In this document: positions 11,829 to 22,619 of the stretch, in pieces | Numbering within the stretch: the first letter of the stretch is position 1 | Layout: the number at the start of each line of letters is the position of its first letter | Origin: Chamaecyparis obtusa | Lineage: Eukaryota > Streptophyta > Pinopsida > Cupressales > Cupressaceae | Reading direction: 5' to 3' | NCBI GenBank assembly: GCA_027943335.1 | Contig: BSBK01007744.1 | Span: 271,501-335,500 of the forward strand | Length of the DNA: 64,000 nucleotides | The notes under the pieces: generated by a model | Seen by the model: the letters and a program-made list of their open reading frames with translations, nothing else | Databases searched by the model: none | What the model was told of the DNA's origin: nothing | Position numbers and translations under genes: made by a program

Positions 11829-12036
11829 CCCCCCCTTAAGTGCAACTTAGGGGAATGCACTTAAAATATCAATGCAAGATGGGTCCCAGCAACTAGGCCA
11901 TGTTAGGCACCCATGTACAAAATGCAATACATGAAATGCATAACTCTCATAAAGTGGAGAAAGAGGGAAAACCTCATGGGAAAAATCCTCCCCCAAAAAG
12001 AGAGAAGAAAACAAGATGCATGGATGGATGGAGTGC
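11829..12036 (-). other. Polypurine tract and 3' non-coding end of E
   Basis: The minus strand reads CTTAAGGGGGGG directly against the LTR (11829-11840), a typical plus-strand primer. The rest up to 12036 continues the decayed C-terminal frame and carries no recognised gene. The block around 11880-12000 is shared with F (50700-50830). Confidence 0.8.
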
Positions 12037-13257
12037 TCAAGACCCCCCAAGATCTACATACATCATGTATATACAAATAATTATCCCCTCATAAGAAGGA
12101 TAGTTGGAGACATGATATCCCCCCCATAATGTAGAAGCTCCCATGTTGATGAAGAGTACCTGCAAACAATAGATAAGCCAATGCTTACAAGAAACATGTC
12201 TCCCCTTGGGAAGAAATAGATACATCAAATGATGAAGAAGCCAATCCATGTGCAAATTGAATGAGGAAGAAGATGTAGGTTTCCATGCATGAATCTCTGA
12301 AGACTGAATAGGAATCTCCAAACTCAAATAATCTATCACTTCATGTGACAAATCAAGTGAAGAAGGAGAAGAATCAAGTGTACCAATCTCCAAAGAAGGT
12401 GAAGAAGTATCCCCAACTATGATGAAACTGTCATCAAAGGAAAGAGAAACCCCCTCATTTATGTCTTCCAAATCTACATCATGAGAATCAACAAATGCTG
12501 AAGATGCATCCAAGTAGTCATCACATTTTTCAAGATTTGAAACACTATGATCATCCTATTGAATAGTAGAGCCCATGTCTGAAGAAGTAGGAGGTTGAGG
12601 AGTAGGAAGATCAACACTTGTCTCAATAACAAAATGATTCAAGTGCCCAAAGTTCTCCTCATAATCATCCCTTGGCAAAGGGATTGGTACATCATGAATA
12701 TCATCATCATTATCAGCAAAATTTGAAAAAGAGTACAAGTGTGATGTATGATTAACAACTCCCATAGCTATGACATCTCTAGTCTCCATGTCCCTAATGT
12801 AGACAAAATCAGGAGTGAACTCAAAAATTTTACCTTGTGCCCCATGTGTAATTTGGTAAATAGAAAGGAGATTAGTGGTCAAGGATGGTACACAAAGAAC
12901 ATCATTAAATGTCCCCTCTCCCATAGGAATAGAACCTTTCCCACAAACCCTCATGAAAGTGTTGTTACCCATCAAAATATTAGGAGAATTACAAGGCTCA
13001 ATAGAAGAAAACATATCCATAGAAGATGCCATATGATGTGATGCACTTGAATCAAGAAGCCATTTACCTTGCTCAGGATGTGTGGAAGCCAAGAGTGCTT
13101 GTCCTTTACCTTTATCATTGGATGATGATGTAGATGTAGAAGCTGCCAAATGTGTAAAAGAAGGAGTAGACAATGATGAGGGAAACTTAAGGTTGTGTTT
13201 CTAAATAATGTGAGTTAGCTCATCAATCTTCTTTTGAAAACACTTATGCTCATCATG
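12037..13257 (-). pseudogene. Protease and unassigned acidic tail of E
   Basis: After the Gag zinc knuckle the frame reads GKWLLDSSASHHM, the DSGA-type catalytic motif of Copia aspartic protease with Gly replaced by Ser. It then shows VLCVPSLTTNLLSIYQI and a YIRDMETRDVIA segment like the pre-integrase region of Copia. Instead of integrase, a Ser/Asp/Glu-rich tail of roughly 200 residues follows (12037-12555, one stop near 12556) ending in LWGGYH. F has the same arrangement. The protease would process Gag. The tail matches no family I know and may be decayed pol or lineage-specific sequence. Confidence 0.75.
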
Positions 13258-14058
13258 TCCTAAATTTTAACAATATGCACATTTATCTCTCTTTCTTTTA
13301 GATGATTCCTCTCTTGAAGAGGACTTGGATTCAGTAGTATTGTGTGAAGAAGATTCATTACCTTTGTCATGAGGCTTAGGATCCTTATGTTGTTTCTTTC
13401 CTTTTCCATTAGAAGCCTTTGATGTGGACTCACTTGCAATCAATGCTTGATGTGTGGAAGGCTTCAATTGACCCATGTGTGCCAACTTTGCTTGTTCCCT
13501 TATGAGTTGTGCTGCAAATTCATCAAGAGAGGGCAATTTGTATGCACTACCAAGAGCATCCATAGTAGCATAGAATGTAGAAACAAAGATAGAATAATCA
13601 GGACCAAGCTTGGAAAGAATAGAAAAGATCAATTGTTCATCCCCTTTAACAATGCCACATGAAGAAAGCACCAATCTAATAAAATTGAACTTAGAGAAAA
13701 AATCTTGAATATTGTCAAAATCACTAGGATTAAGACCTATGAGCTCATTCTCTAATATGAATTTTCTCATTCTATCAGTTTTACCAAAGAGTCCTTCTAA
13801 TGTGACCCAAGCATCATGAGGATGTGTGCAAGATGCAATATGAAAGTGCAAGTCGCAAGAGATGGATGATCTAAGAGAGCCAAGTGCTTTATCCCTTCGA
13901 TCAAACTATTTTTTCCTTTTTGCAACACCTATTTGAGGTTCTTGATCCTTCCCAAGATTCATTCTAAGCAATCCAAGACTCAACAAATGATCACTCAAAG
14001 ATACTTTCCATTCATGGTAGTTATATGGAGTGAGGATTTTAACCTTTGAATTATCCAT
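13258..14058 (-). pseudogene. Gag of E (UBN2/DUF4219-type Copia Gag)
   Basis: ATG at 14058 gives MDNSKVKILTPYNYHEWK, the DUF4219-like start common to Copia Gag. It continues through DAWVTLEGLFGKTDRMRKF, LNPSDFDNIQDFFSKFNFIR and LSKLGPDYSIFVSTF, then a basic Ser/Lys-rich linker. The zinc knuckle reads CAYC-stop-NLGHDEHKC, with a TAA replacing the residue after the second Cys. Another stop lies near 13910. Apart from these the frame is continuous for most of its length. Confidence 0.85.
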
Positions 14059-15668
14059 ATTGCAACCAAATAATGACTAATAACTATTGATAATTCCTTC
14101 AAATGACTGATACAAATCAGAAAACTAAAATCCAAGGATTAACCAAGTACAAATATAGCCCCAAAATAGCCTATTTTTGAAAGTGATATGTCTACCAAAA
14201 ATCATTGAAATCTGATTATAGATCTGGAAAGTAGACAAAAAATCATTCACTTTCAAAAAAAAAATTCACCTCAAAATGTTACCATATGTGCCCAAATGAA
14301 GCCCTGGAAGTTGTAGAAATTAGGAATAGACAGGTACAGTCAAAAAAATCTGCAATTTATGACAAATCAGGTGACCAAAAAGAAAACTCAACACCACCAC
14401 TAGATTCTTCAAGAAATTCTACCCAATTAAAAAAAAAATTGCTCAAAAAAAGGGGCAAAATTGAGCAAGATATGGCCCTTTGAAGTTGGAATGTCAAAAT
14501 GAAAACTTCAATGGTGAAGGTTGAGAATTTTCCAAACCCGCTGATGTTAGCAATCTACGGGGTTAAATTTGATGGTCTGATTGCCATCATAGAAAACCCA
14601 ATTTCACCTATTTTGACGACTAAACGATCATCAAATTTAGGCTAGTGAAAAAGGTGACATCAGCAAAAAAACACCCCTCTGCTTACGTGTCCACTAGTGT
14701 GGCTATTTGTACATGTCCGTATGATTACATGGTAGATGTGATGACTAGCTAGGTGATGTGGCATAGTTTTTGAGGTGGCTTCTTGTGATTTGTCTGTGTG
14801 TGCGATGAGGTGGCCCTATCTGCTGACTGTGTCGGGTCCCAGTCTGTTGGCCAGCTGGCGCTGACTATGCAGTGTCAACTGTGTAGCGGAGCTAGAGCAC
14901 ACCTCATGGCAGTCGACGGAGTAGGCTTTTGCATGCATAGTCACATGGGGCCGCTGACTGGGTGGCTTCGGTGGCCTATAGGGAGGACCTGCGCGGAGGT
15001 GACTCCACTGCAGGCTTGCCGCGTGGCGGGGTTTGCAGCTAAGGTGGCACTCCGCGAGGTGCCGCTTCGAGCGATAGAGGAGAGCAGAGCAGCGGGGGGC
15101 ATTGCTAGAGCTAGAGCAATGGTGTGGGATATTAATCCCACATGCATTGTGGGAAGGGGGTTTTCCCTTTTCTTATATGCAAACACCCAATGCATAAAAC
15201 AAATACGAGAGCCGGTCCCACTAGGTGCTTGGGTTTGGGCTGGTGCTTGGTACTGTACTCTCATTGGCTTGTGAGGTCATGCTATATGATGGTGCTTGTA
15301 GATTTTCTATTGAAAAGGAATATTCTCTAATGCCAGGGCACGTACCAAGCCCAAAACCAAATTTTTACATTAAAAAAAACCCGTAAAATGGCAAATAAAA
15401 AAATAATTTTTTTTGAAAAATCATACCAGAGAGGGCAGATTGGGCCGTACGACTCGATTTGCAAAAACAAATTGCCTCAATTTTGACTTTCACCAAATAT
15501 AGGTGAATATATAGTTGATTTTAACTGAAACAGCCTCCCAGATGCAATGATGAGGTCAGATCTGCTCCAAGACACCTCTATCGTACGCTGGTTGCTAGAT
15601 CTGAGATTTGGACCTTCAAAGTTTGCATCAAGATCTCTTTAAATTGGCTAATCAAAAACACTCCAATG
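14059..15668 (-). other. Long 5' leader of E with a GC-rich block
   Basis: About 1.6 kb separates the primer site from gag. The section 14780-15270 is strikingly GC-rich next to its AT-rich surroundings, with ORFs on both strands (14798-15274 and 14941-15264) that look like a by-product of few AT-rich stops. F has a similar GC-rich block at the same place (53985-54480). It may contain packaging or translation signals, which is inference. Confidence 0.5.
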
Positions 15669-15680
15669 GCTCTGATACCA
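15669..15680 (-). other. Primer-binding site of E
   Basis: The plus strand reads GCTCTGATACCA, the exact reverse complement of TGGTATCAGAGC (initiator-Met tRNA), directly against the 5' LTR. Confidence 0.95.
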
Positions 15681-16169
15681 TGTAAGAATTTGTAAATAGC
15701 AAAGATTGAACCAAGGATCTAGAGGTTAAAGAAAAGCACAAGAGAGATGATATGAATGCAAAGATGGATATTGAATTGATCCAATTAATTCACCTTGATT
15801 GAATGATTAAGATTACATAATAGGCCTCCTTATATAGGAAAGATGATATGAGAGAATGATAAGGAGCTGATAAGCTATCACCTATGCTAGGTGTAATCAC
15901 ATGTCCACCAAATGTGGATCATCCTCCCTTATGCAATAAAGTATGTGCAATGGCATTAGGATGATAATGTGATAAGAGCATGAAAGGTGGATCTCACACA
16001 TAAAGAGGTATGTGATGACAACTATCACACCTAAAGTAGAAATTCTCCTACACCATGTGCTTAATATATGTGCACACTCCTAGGTGTCTCAATCACTAAC
16101 TACTATGCAATGCATTATCCTAAGTAAGATTAAGTTAAGTGTAATTAGGAATATTTAATTACACCAATA
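15681..16169 (-). repeat. 5' LTR of E
   Basis: It has the same length and order as 11340-11828. The outer edge reads CACCAATA where the partner has CACCAACA, one substitution at the conserved terminus. Confidence 0.9.
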
Positions 16170-16174
16170 GTTAT

Positions 16175-16876
16175 AACTGTGGTAAAGCTAGTCATAGAAG
16201 TTTTCATTATCGTAAGAAGAGAGTGGCACTGACTACTGAAGAAGATATTGTGAATGTTGCAGAAAAAGGTGAGACACTTATCACTAGGAGATTAGCTGCA
16301 TGTGTCCATAAACTGGTACAAAGAAGAAATTTGTTTAGAACTAGATGTAAGTGCAAGAATAAGGTATTCAATGGCATAGTTGATGGTGGCAGTTCTGAGA
16401 ACTTTGTTTCAGAAGAGATGGTTAGTAAATTGAGTTTGGAAAGAAGGAAACACCCTAACCCTTATCAGGTTAGTTAGATACAAGATGTTTCTAAGGTGAG
16501 AATTGAAGAACAATGCTTGGTTAATTTTTAGATTGGATCTTACCATGATGAGATATTGTGTGATATATTACCGATGGATGCTTGTCATTTGTTGCTCGGT
16601 AGACCTTGGTAGTTTGATAGAAATATTTTGTTTGATGGTTGTGCAAATACCTATGTGGTTAGGCATGAAGGAGCTTGACATAAGTTGATACCTTTACAAG
16701 AGACATGGACTAAGGAATGTGGAGTTATCAGATGTTGTCTGTGTGACAAACCTCAAGAGCACAAGGTTGATGAACCTATTCCTCGAAAGTCTAGTTTGAA
16801 GGAGAAGGAGAATGACATATCTAAGGAGTTTGTTGAGATCAAGAGGCAGATGGTATTTCTAATAAAAATAGTATAG
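16175..16876 (+). pseudogene. Zinc-knuckle remainder and protease of D
   Basis: The segment begins with NCGKASHRSFHY, the second half of the Gag knuckle, whose last Cys is replaced. It is followed by FNGIVDGGSSENFVSEEM, the DGGS/DSGS active-site region of Gypsy aspartic protease with Gly for Ser. Next come YHDEILCDILPMDACHLLLGRPW, a near-universal Gypsy landmark, and FDRNILFDGCANTY. After VRHEGA the frame runs on to 16876 through a stretch normally lying between protease and reverse transcriptase, then stops. Several stops interrupt it. Confidence 0.8.
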
Positions 16877-17191
16877 TAGATGGTGACATTTATGACACAG
16901 AGAGATGCAAATGATACTGAGTTGATGGAGGAGTCCGGAGGGGATGAACCTTACCAAGGCACTAATGTGGTCGGTAATGGTCAGAGTCGGTTGTTATCAG
17001 TTGCCGACTGAAAAGATAAGCAAAGTGGAAGGCAGGAGAACTTACTGCAGGGAGAATTGAATGAAGTGAAGACTACTTGCAATGAAGGACCAGAGGACAT
17101 ATGGGTGAAGAACAGATTTGGCATACCTGTTCTGATTCCCTTGAGACGTTCCTGATTTCCTTATGAGAAAATCTTTCTTACCCGGGGCATC
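16877..17191 (+). other. 3' internal remnant of D, no polymerase
   Basis: Only 315 bases separate the protease tail from the 3' LTR. One frame gives PEDIWVKNRFGIPVLIPLRR near 17090-17150, possibly the extreme end of pol. The polypurine region is poor (acccggggcatc just before the LTR). The missing 3 kb or so of reverse transcriptase, RNase H and integrase is the main gap in D. Confidence 0.6.
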
Positions 17192-18140
17192 TGATGCAAG
17201 AGTATCCTAGGATTCTTGGCAATCTTGTATCAACCAAAAATATGTTTGTCTTTGAAGGTAAATTCCTAGTTTTGATCTTAGTTAGTGGAAAACTTGCTCG
17301 GTTTGGGAGACTGGTTGATCAGTTACTATGGTTACTGGAGTGCTCGATTTCTAAAGAATGCTCGATAACTAAAGGTGTCAGTTTCTCTTGGCGCTTTGTG
17401 ATAACTACATTTCTCGGTCATGCTTGGCGTGGTCAGTTTCTGATGCTTAGTTATTTCTTTGTTGCTCAGTGTTCTTACTTACCGACTTGGTTTGTTTGGA
17501 TGGATCGGCTTGGCTGACTGGTTCCATTGATTTGGGTCATGCTCCTCAAGTTATGGATTGACTATTGGATGTTTGGGGACCTAGATCTGGCATGTTGCAT
17601 TCTTCTATGTAGATTTGATGACCGTTTGGGGCCATCTTTGAGAGTTTATTTATTTGTAAGGCTATTTGAGAGCTGACTGATGTTTTGGCATTTAATACTT
17701 GTATATCTTGTAGAGCCGACTTGTGGCTGGGATTTAGTATTTAAGTAGATGTTTGGGAATTGGATGGTGGGTAGTGGAAGTTAGCAGCTTGCGAGCTTAG
17801 GAACAGGAAGATTACTTGGAAGTTTGAGTACAAGTTTAGATCTTTCTTGGGTGCCTACTGGTGTGCTGTGTGTTGCAGACCTGGGCTAGCTGAGTACTGA
17901 TGTTGTGGAAAAGATTTGGATCTTGCGAGATCTTGTAGATGGTTACTTTCTTTGTATTTGGCCATAATCGGGAAGACCTTATAGCCCGACACATTGCATG
18001 TAATCAGTGATTTAATGAATAAAGATTTCTATTCTATATCATATTTGTTGTTATTGTTGTTGTTATGTTATTCCACTACGTATTGGTTTGGCTACAAGGT
18101 CAGATAGTCCTTCATTGGATTCCCCAACCTTGCTGCGTCA
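17192..18140 (+). repeat. 3' LTR of D
   Basis: It starts TGATGCAAGAGTATCC and ends CTTGCTGCGTCA, followed by the CTAAG duplication. It is colinear with 9361-10306. Confidence 0.9.
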
Positions 18141-18145
18141 CTAAG

Positions 18146-18333
18146 GCTTAACATCTAGGATGTCGTCCCTTATATGGTTAAGTCATTATTTTGATAAACA
18201 AAATAATCCCTTAACTTAATATTCACATTTTATCTTCTTGCTTTGTTCAGGTCGGCTTCAACACTGTCTTTGTAATTCTTTAATATCTTCTTCTGTACAT
18301 GTCGTACAGACTTGCGCTCTCACATGTGGCTTT
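18146..18333 (-). repeat. 3' LTR of C, second piece, cut at a deletion junction
   Basis: It continues the C LTR after D and parallels 31307-31497 (gttaacatctaggatgtc through gtggctttgat). It then changes abruptly near 18333 into B LTR sequence. The final 220 or so bases of the LTR and the adjoining C interior are missing. Confidence 0.8.
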
Positions 18334-19101
18334 GATTTGCAATCGAAATGAAGTTTTTGTTTAGAGTGTATCATTTTATTTTGTAAAGGCTATGCACCTA
18401 TTATAATAGTGATGTAAACATGTTAATATCATTGTATGTAAACATGCTTGAGCCAATTAATTTGGAAGCGTTGTATATGTTAGGTTTTTGGCCGACACAA
18501 TATTTAGTTTTGGTTGCGCCCATTCAACATGTATATATATGACATGCACTTTTGTATTTAAGCATGAGATAGAGTATGGAAGATATATAGAAGAGAATAA
18601 GTATGTGAGTTCAGTATGAGAAAAAGCTCTAAAAGAAGTTAGAGCATCAGTGCACAAAAGGAACTGATCAAAAAGCAATTTCAAAGCAAAAGTTCACCAT
18701 TCCAGATATAGTGTGTATTTGATAACCAGGAGGTTGTAGCCTTCTTCATTGGACAATGAGCTTTGATAGTGAGCCATCCACCCCTAATAGGGTTTTGTTC
18801 TTCTAGACTCCTAACAAAGTCATTTTACTCAGCATTGTAAAGATTGCTCCTAATAGGGAAAAGGAACTCTAACAAGTTCATAAGACTAGTGCAATTATTC
18901 GTGGGTGCTAATTCCCACTTGGGTTTTCCTCTATCCAAGGTTTTCCCATAAACATATCATGTATTATGTGTTGTGGTTGATTGCTTTATTTTCTTTACTA
19001 TTCATTTTAGTACTTAAGTTATTGGGATAAGTTTCAAGAAGCAGAAAAACATTAATTGTAGAACACTGATTCACCCCCCTCTTAGTGTTCCCATTCTTAC
19101 A
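18334..19101 (+). repeat. 5' LTR of B, first third deleted
   Basis: From tttttgtttag near 18345 to CCATTCTTACA it parallels 29683-30435. About 345 bases at the LTR start are missing. A short stretch (about 18334-18344) at the junction belongs clearly to neither LTR. A cacccccct run near 19075 is the Sirevirus-type LTR end. Confidence 0.8.
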
Positions 19102-19104
19102 AAT

Positions 19105-19116
19105 TGGTATCAGAGT
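19105..19116 (+). other. Primer-binding site of B
   Basis: TGGTATCAGAGT three bases after the LTR matches the initiator-Met tRNA complement except for the last base. Confidence 0.9.
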
Positions 19117-19155
19117 TTTGGTCCTCTAAGATAAGTTTAACCACTTGAGGAGATC

Positions 19156-20282
19156 ATGGATACAATAGAAGTAAAACATCTGAAGAAAAATCTTGAAGTA
19201 TCTCTTGAAGATCTTGATAGATTTGAAAAAAGAAATTGAAGAACTGAAAATGAAGGTTAGTGGTTCACAAGTATTCATCAAGAAACTGAGAAAAGATTTG
19301 AAAGATTGTTCAATGAATGATTTGGGAAAAATGGTCAAAAAGCTGAATGAAGAAAATACATCTCTGAAGGATCAGATTGAAGATTTGAATGAATAGTTGA
19401 TTGATAGTAAGAAAACCTATGAAGAACATATCAAAGAAAATAAACTGTTGGATGAAGAACTTATGCAAGAAAACCTAAAAATCTTGGAGTTAGAAAACAT
19501 CAAGAAAAAGATGGAATCTGAGTTGATAGAAGTAAATAATCATATTGATAAATTGCACACAAGTACTGATCTATTAGATTCTTAGATACATGCACAAAGA
19601 ATAAAAGGAGATTCTTGTGGTATCTGATACAATGAAGCTCAAGTTCAAATAAATGCAATGCAAGAAAGAATGAAAGCACCAAAAGAATCTACAGATACTA
19701 GGAAGACTAAAAATCATATTGAAGCTAAAGAAACCTAAAGATGAACTCAAGTCAGTAAATAGAACTTGTTATGCCTGTAACAAGCATGAACATATAGCAA
19801 GAGATTGTAAAGAGGTAATACCTTTCAATGGTTATTGTTATTCATGCAATAAGTTTGGTCATAAAGCTATGCAGTGTAGATCAAATCAAAGAAGTCAGAC
19901 ACAACACAATCAAAGAAATCAACCACAACAAAGTTCTATAATTATTGAGAAGATCACATGTCAGATATGTAATTACAATGGTCATACAACTAGACAATGC
20001 AGTATGGTAACTCACATCAATGCACCTAGGAATACAAGGCCTCTAGTCATTTGTCACTCTTGTAACAAGTTTGGACACATCTCAAAGTTTTGCAGATCAC
20101 AAGCGCAAAGACAAGAAAGACCTAATAAGTCTCAAGGATCAATATTGGATGAATCTAGAGAAATCAAGTCTGTGAAAGCTACAAAAGATGCAAGAAAGAT
20201 TTGGATGGAAGTAAATAAAGATAATGTTGCTGAAAAAGTAGTGGATGCATCCACAATGGACGCACCTTCTACTTCTAGATAA
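19156..20282 (+). pseudogene. ORF1 of B: coiled coil plus four zinc knuckles
   Basis: ATG 19156 (MDTIEVKHLKKNLE) is followed by a frameshift near 19225. A long Leu/Glu/Lys-rich coiled-coil region follows to about 19700 (for example KKLRKDLKDCSMNDLGKMV). A second frameshift leads to 19719-20282 with four CCHC knuckles: CYACNKHEHIARDC, CYSCNKFGHKAMQC, CQICNYNGHTTRQC and CHSCNKFGHISKFC. All four keep their metal ligands except that Gly before His is Glu in the first. The tail is basic then acidic and ends at TAA 20280. A Gag-like RNA-binding role is likely. Four knuckles is more than the one or two usual in Copia Gag. Confidence 0.8.
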
Positions 20283-20706
20283 ATGACCCTCATGGTCATA
20301 GGGGGAGCTAGATAATCTCTAGACCCCTACGTGGCTGGTATACTCACCCTTAGAGTATGCACCTTTGGTTTTAGTTGTTTGGTTGTTAGTTGATGCAGTA
20401 TGCAAGAACGCATTGCCTAATTGACAACAAGAACGAAGATTGAATTCACTGTTGTAACCTGTGTTATAGCAGAAAGCATTAATTACAAAAGAATTGATTT
20501 ATAAGTCACTAGAGATCTATTATCCTCACTTTTACATTCAAGATCAAGCCCTTGGAGAGCATAGGAGATCATAGCAACAAGTATTAAAGGATTGCAGTCA
20601 TTTTATCAGTGGAAAGAAGTTTAAATTATTGACGAAACCCTAGTTTGGATGCATCATTTTAGAAATCTCTTTTGGAAACCTATTTTAGCATTGAAACAAG
20701 TAATTA
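20283..20706 (+). other. ORF1-ORF2 spacer of B
   Basis: No coding pattern is visible in this 424-base spacer. A weak gatttataag occurs near 20498. It occupies the position of the TATA-bearing spacer of A but shares little sequence with it. Confidence 0.5.
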
Positions 20707-21898
20707 ATGGCAACTCTAGTAGTCTTTGATGTCACATAAAGGAAGAGATATGTATTTAAGAAGCATTCATTTAAGTCAGTGTTAGATGATTTAGAAGGAG
20801 CATTTTCCAGAACTCTGATGGGAGTTATGAATGTCAAGGATATTCACACCTACATCTACTACAAGAAGTAGTCTGTAGGATTAGACATGATAGGGTCACA
20901 CATGGAATCAATGGTTAATCCAGACTTTACATTCAAGGATGAATTTGCGCACCTCACAAATAACCCTATCATTGAATATGCAACTGCTTATGAATTCTAT
21001 GAGTCAGAATGGATTAAGATATTACTAAGAAGGATTCATGATTATTTGTTTTGGATTGGTGAAATCCCTGTCTACATTACAACTGATCTCATTCATGAGA
21101 TGACCAGACTTTCTAAGACTAGCACCATTCTTCCTATAGGAAAAGATGTCAGAAAATAGGTTGAGTAGGCATGTAAGTCCAGGAGTGATAAGCGCGGCAT
21201 GACTATTGAGCCCATAGAAGAGAAAGACACTAAACTCATGGCTATGATACTTGGTTATAAGTTCCAGCATGCAAATAGAGTGAATAGTGTATCCACAACT
21301 ACTATTCTGGCAGCTATAAGGATAGTGAAAGAAAATGGAGAGTTTAACCTTTGTGAGATCTTGTGCGCATAGTTGTTAGACAACATAAGAGCCATAAAGC
21401 ATGACAAGAGCAAAATATTCAGATTTGGTTCACTAATTATTTACATGTACTTTCATATAGTTGGTAAGGTGTCTAAGCTCCATTTGGACAAAAGTATACC
21501 TACATTACCTCAAATTTCATTCAAGGAAACATCAGAGAGAACCTTAAAGCATTATATGGAATTGGAGATTAAAACATCCGGAATCAAGATGCAAAGAAGG
21601 TATAGAATACTTGATAAGATAGTGGAGAAATACAAGGACACCATATGCTTCATGGTGGAAATAGATACTACATGCATGGAAGCAGTTGAGCCTAGAACAA
21701 AGTGGATTCATCCAGTTGGTTATGAAGTTGATGAGAACATTTTGGAAGGTTATGCACAAGTTCTCCTATCTGCACCTAAGGATCCAAATGAACCTAGATG
21801 TGACACTTATGAAGAAAAGACAAGACAAGTTGATTATGTCTTATACAGTGCAGCGACTAAGAGAAAAGCATCAAGAATTACCTCTGATATCCTAAAAA
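20707..21898 (+). pseudogene. ORF2 of B, N-terminal part
   Basis: From ATG 20707 (MATLVVFDVT) a single phase is kept for 397 codons to the insertion of I, with about five in-frame stops, several explicable as CAG or CAA changed to TAG or TAA. Recognisable blocks shared with A are DIHTYIYYK, EWIKILLRRIHDYLFWI, DLIHEMTRLSKTSTILPIG, NLCEILCA and DTICFMVEIDTTCMEAVEP. No enzyme motif was seen. The alternating helical and aromatic blocks suggest a folded N-terminal domain of about 350 residues. A link to plant transposon-associated domains is only a guess. Confidence 0.75.
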
Positions 21899-22230
21899 TG
21901 TTAGAGTAAAGAATTAATTTAATTACATTGATTAAATTAACTTTGCTACCTCTTAAGAATTCACTTTATGCACTTGCATTAGTCATTTAATAATTAAATC
22001 TAATTATTAAATGCCTATTTACTTATTAGGGTTTCCCATTAGGTTTTTTGATCTCCTTCTATAAGGATTGATCCATTGTATATTTGCATTATTCTTTTGG
22101 CTGATAATAATTAACTTTCATATTGTCAGAGCAAAACCTTTGTTTGTTTCCTACAGATTTCTTCCTTGTGACAGGTTTTTGCATGCAAGTTTCTTGGGCT
22201 TAATAGATTTGTTTTTCATCAAATCTTTCA
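21899..22230 (+). repeat. 5' LTR of I
   Basis: It starts TGTTAGAGTAAAGAATT and ends CAAATCTTTCA, directly followed by the primer site. It matches 26856-27187. Confidence 0.9.
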
Positions 22231-22242
22231 TGGTATCAGAGC
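22231..22242 (+). other. Primer-binding site of I
   Basis: TGGTATCAGAGC is a perfect match to the initiator-Met tRNA complement and touches the LTR end. Confidence 0.95.
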
Positions 22243-22619
22243 TGGATTTGTTGTAGCTTGTTCATGTTTGAAGAAAAAAAGGAGCAAGGGTTTGACAGAA
22301 GAAATTTGGGATTTTTTAGCTAATTTGAGAGGTTTTGGTTATAGTTTTTGGGTGTCCTTCCCGTCATAATTTATAGGCGCTGCATGTGAAAGGGATTTTT
22401 TAACTACAATTTCTATCCAGATCTATGAATATTTTCATCAGAAAAATTCAAAGGTACACATGATACTCATTTGAAACATTTTTTCTCTCATTGTAAGAAA
22501 TCTTTTCCAGCTTCTAGGGCTTGGTTTATTGAATTGTGGGGGGTATTTTATTTCTTGTTTTCTATAATTTACTTCAGTAAACTTGAAATTATATCAAAGA
22601 AAAAATCCTTCCAAAAAAA

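Larger units (their letters stand above)
11340..16169 (-). mobile_element. Element E: Copia-like gag-protease retrotransposon inside D
   Basis: Two 489-bp LTRs (11340-11828 and 15681-16169) are flanked by the perfect duplication GTTAT (11335-11339 and 16170-16174). Minus-strand order is 5' LTR, primer site, a 1.6-kb leader, gag, protease, an unassigned acidic C-terminal region, polypurine tract, 3' LTR. No integrase, reverse transcriptase or RNase H is present. By eye the LTRs differ at about 15 of 489 positions, so this is a fairly recent insertion. Element F has the same unusual layout. Confidence 0.9.
9361..18140 (+). mobile_element. Element D: Ty3/Gypsy gag-protease element inserted in the LTR of C
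   Basis: LTRs of about 945 bp begin TGATGCAAGAG and end near TGCGTCA. A perfect duplication CTAAG flanks the element (9356-9360 and 18141-18145). Without E it is about 3.9 kb and encodes only Gag and an aspartic protease. Reverse transcriptase, RNase H and integrase are missing, so it is non-autonomous or has a large internal deletion. Confidence 0.9.

Noticed and set aside
14798..15274. Overlapping ORFs on both strands in a GC-rich block (158 and 107 codons)
   Set aside because: They lie in the non-coding leader of E. F has different frames at the same place. The openness follows from GC-richness, with no domain seen.
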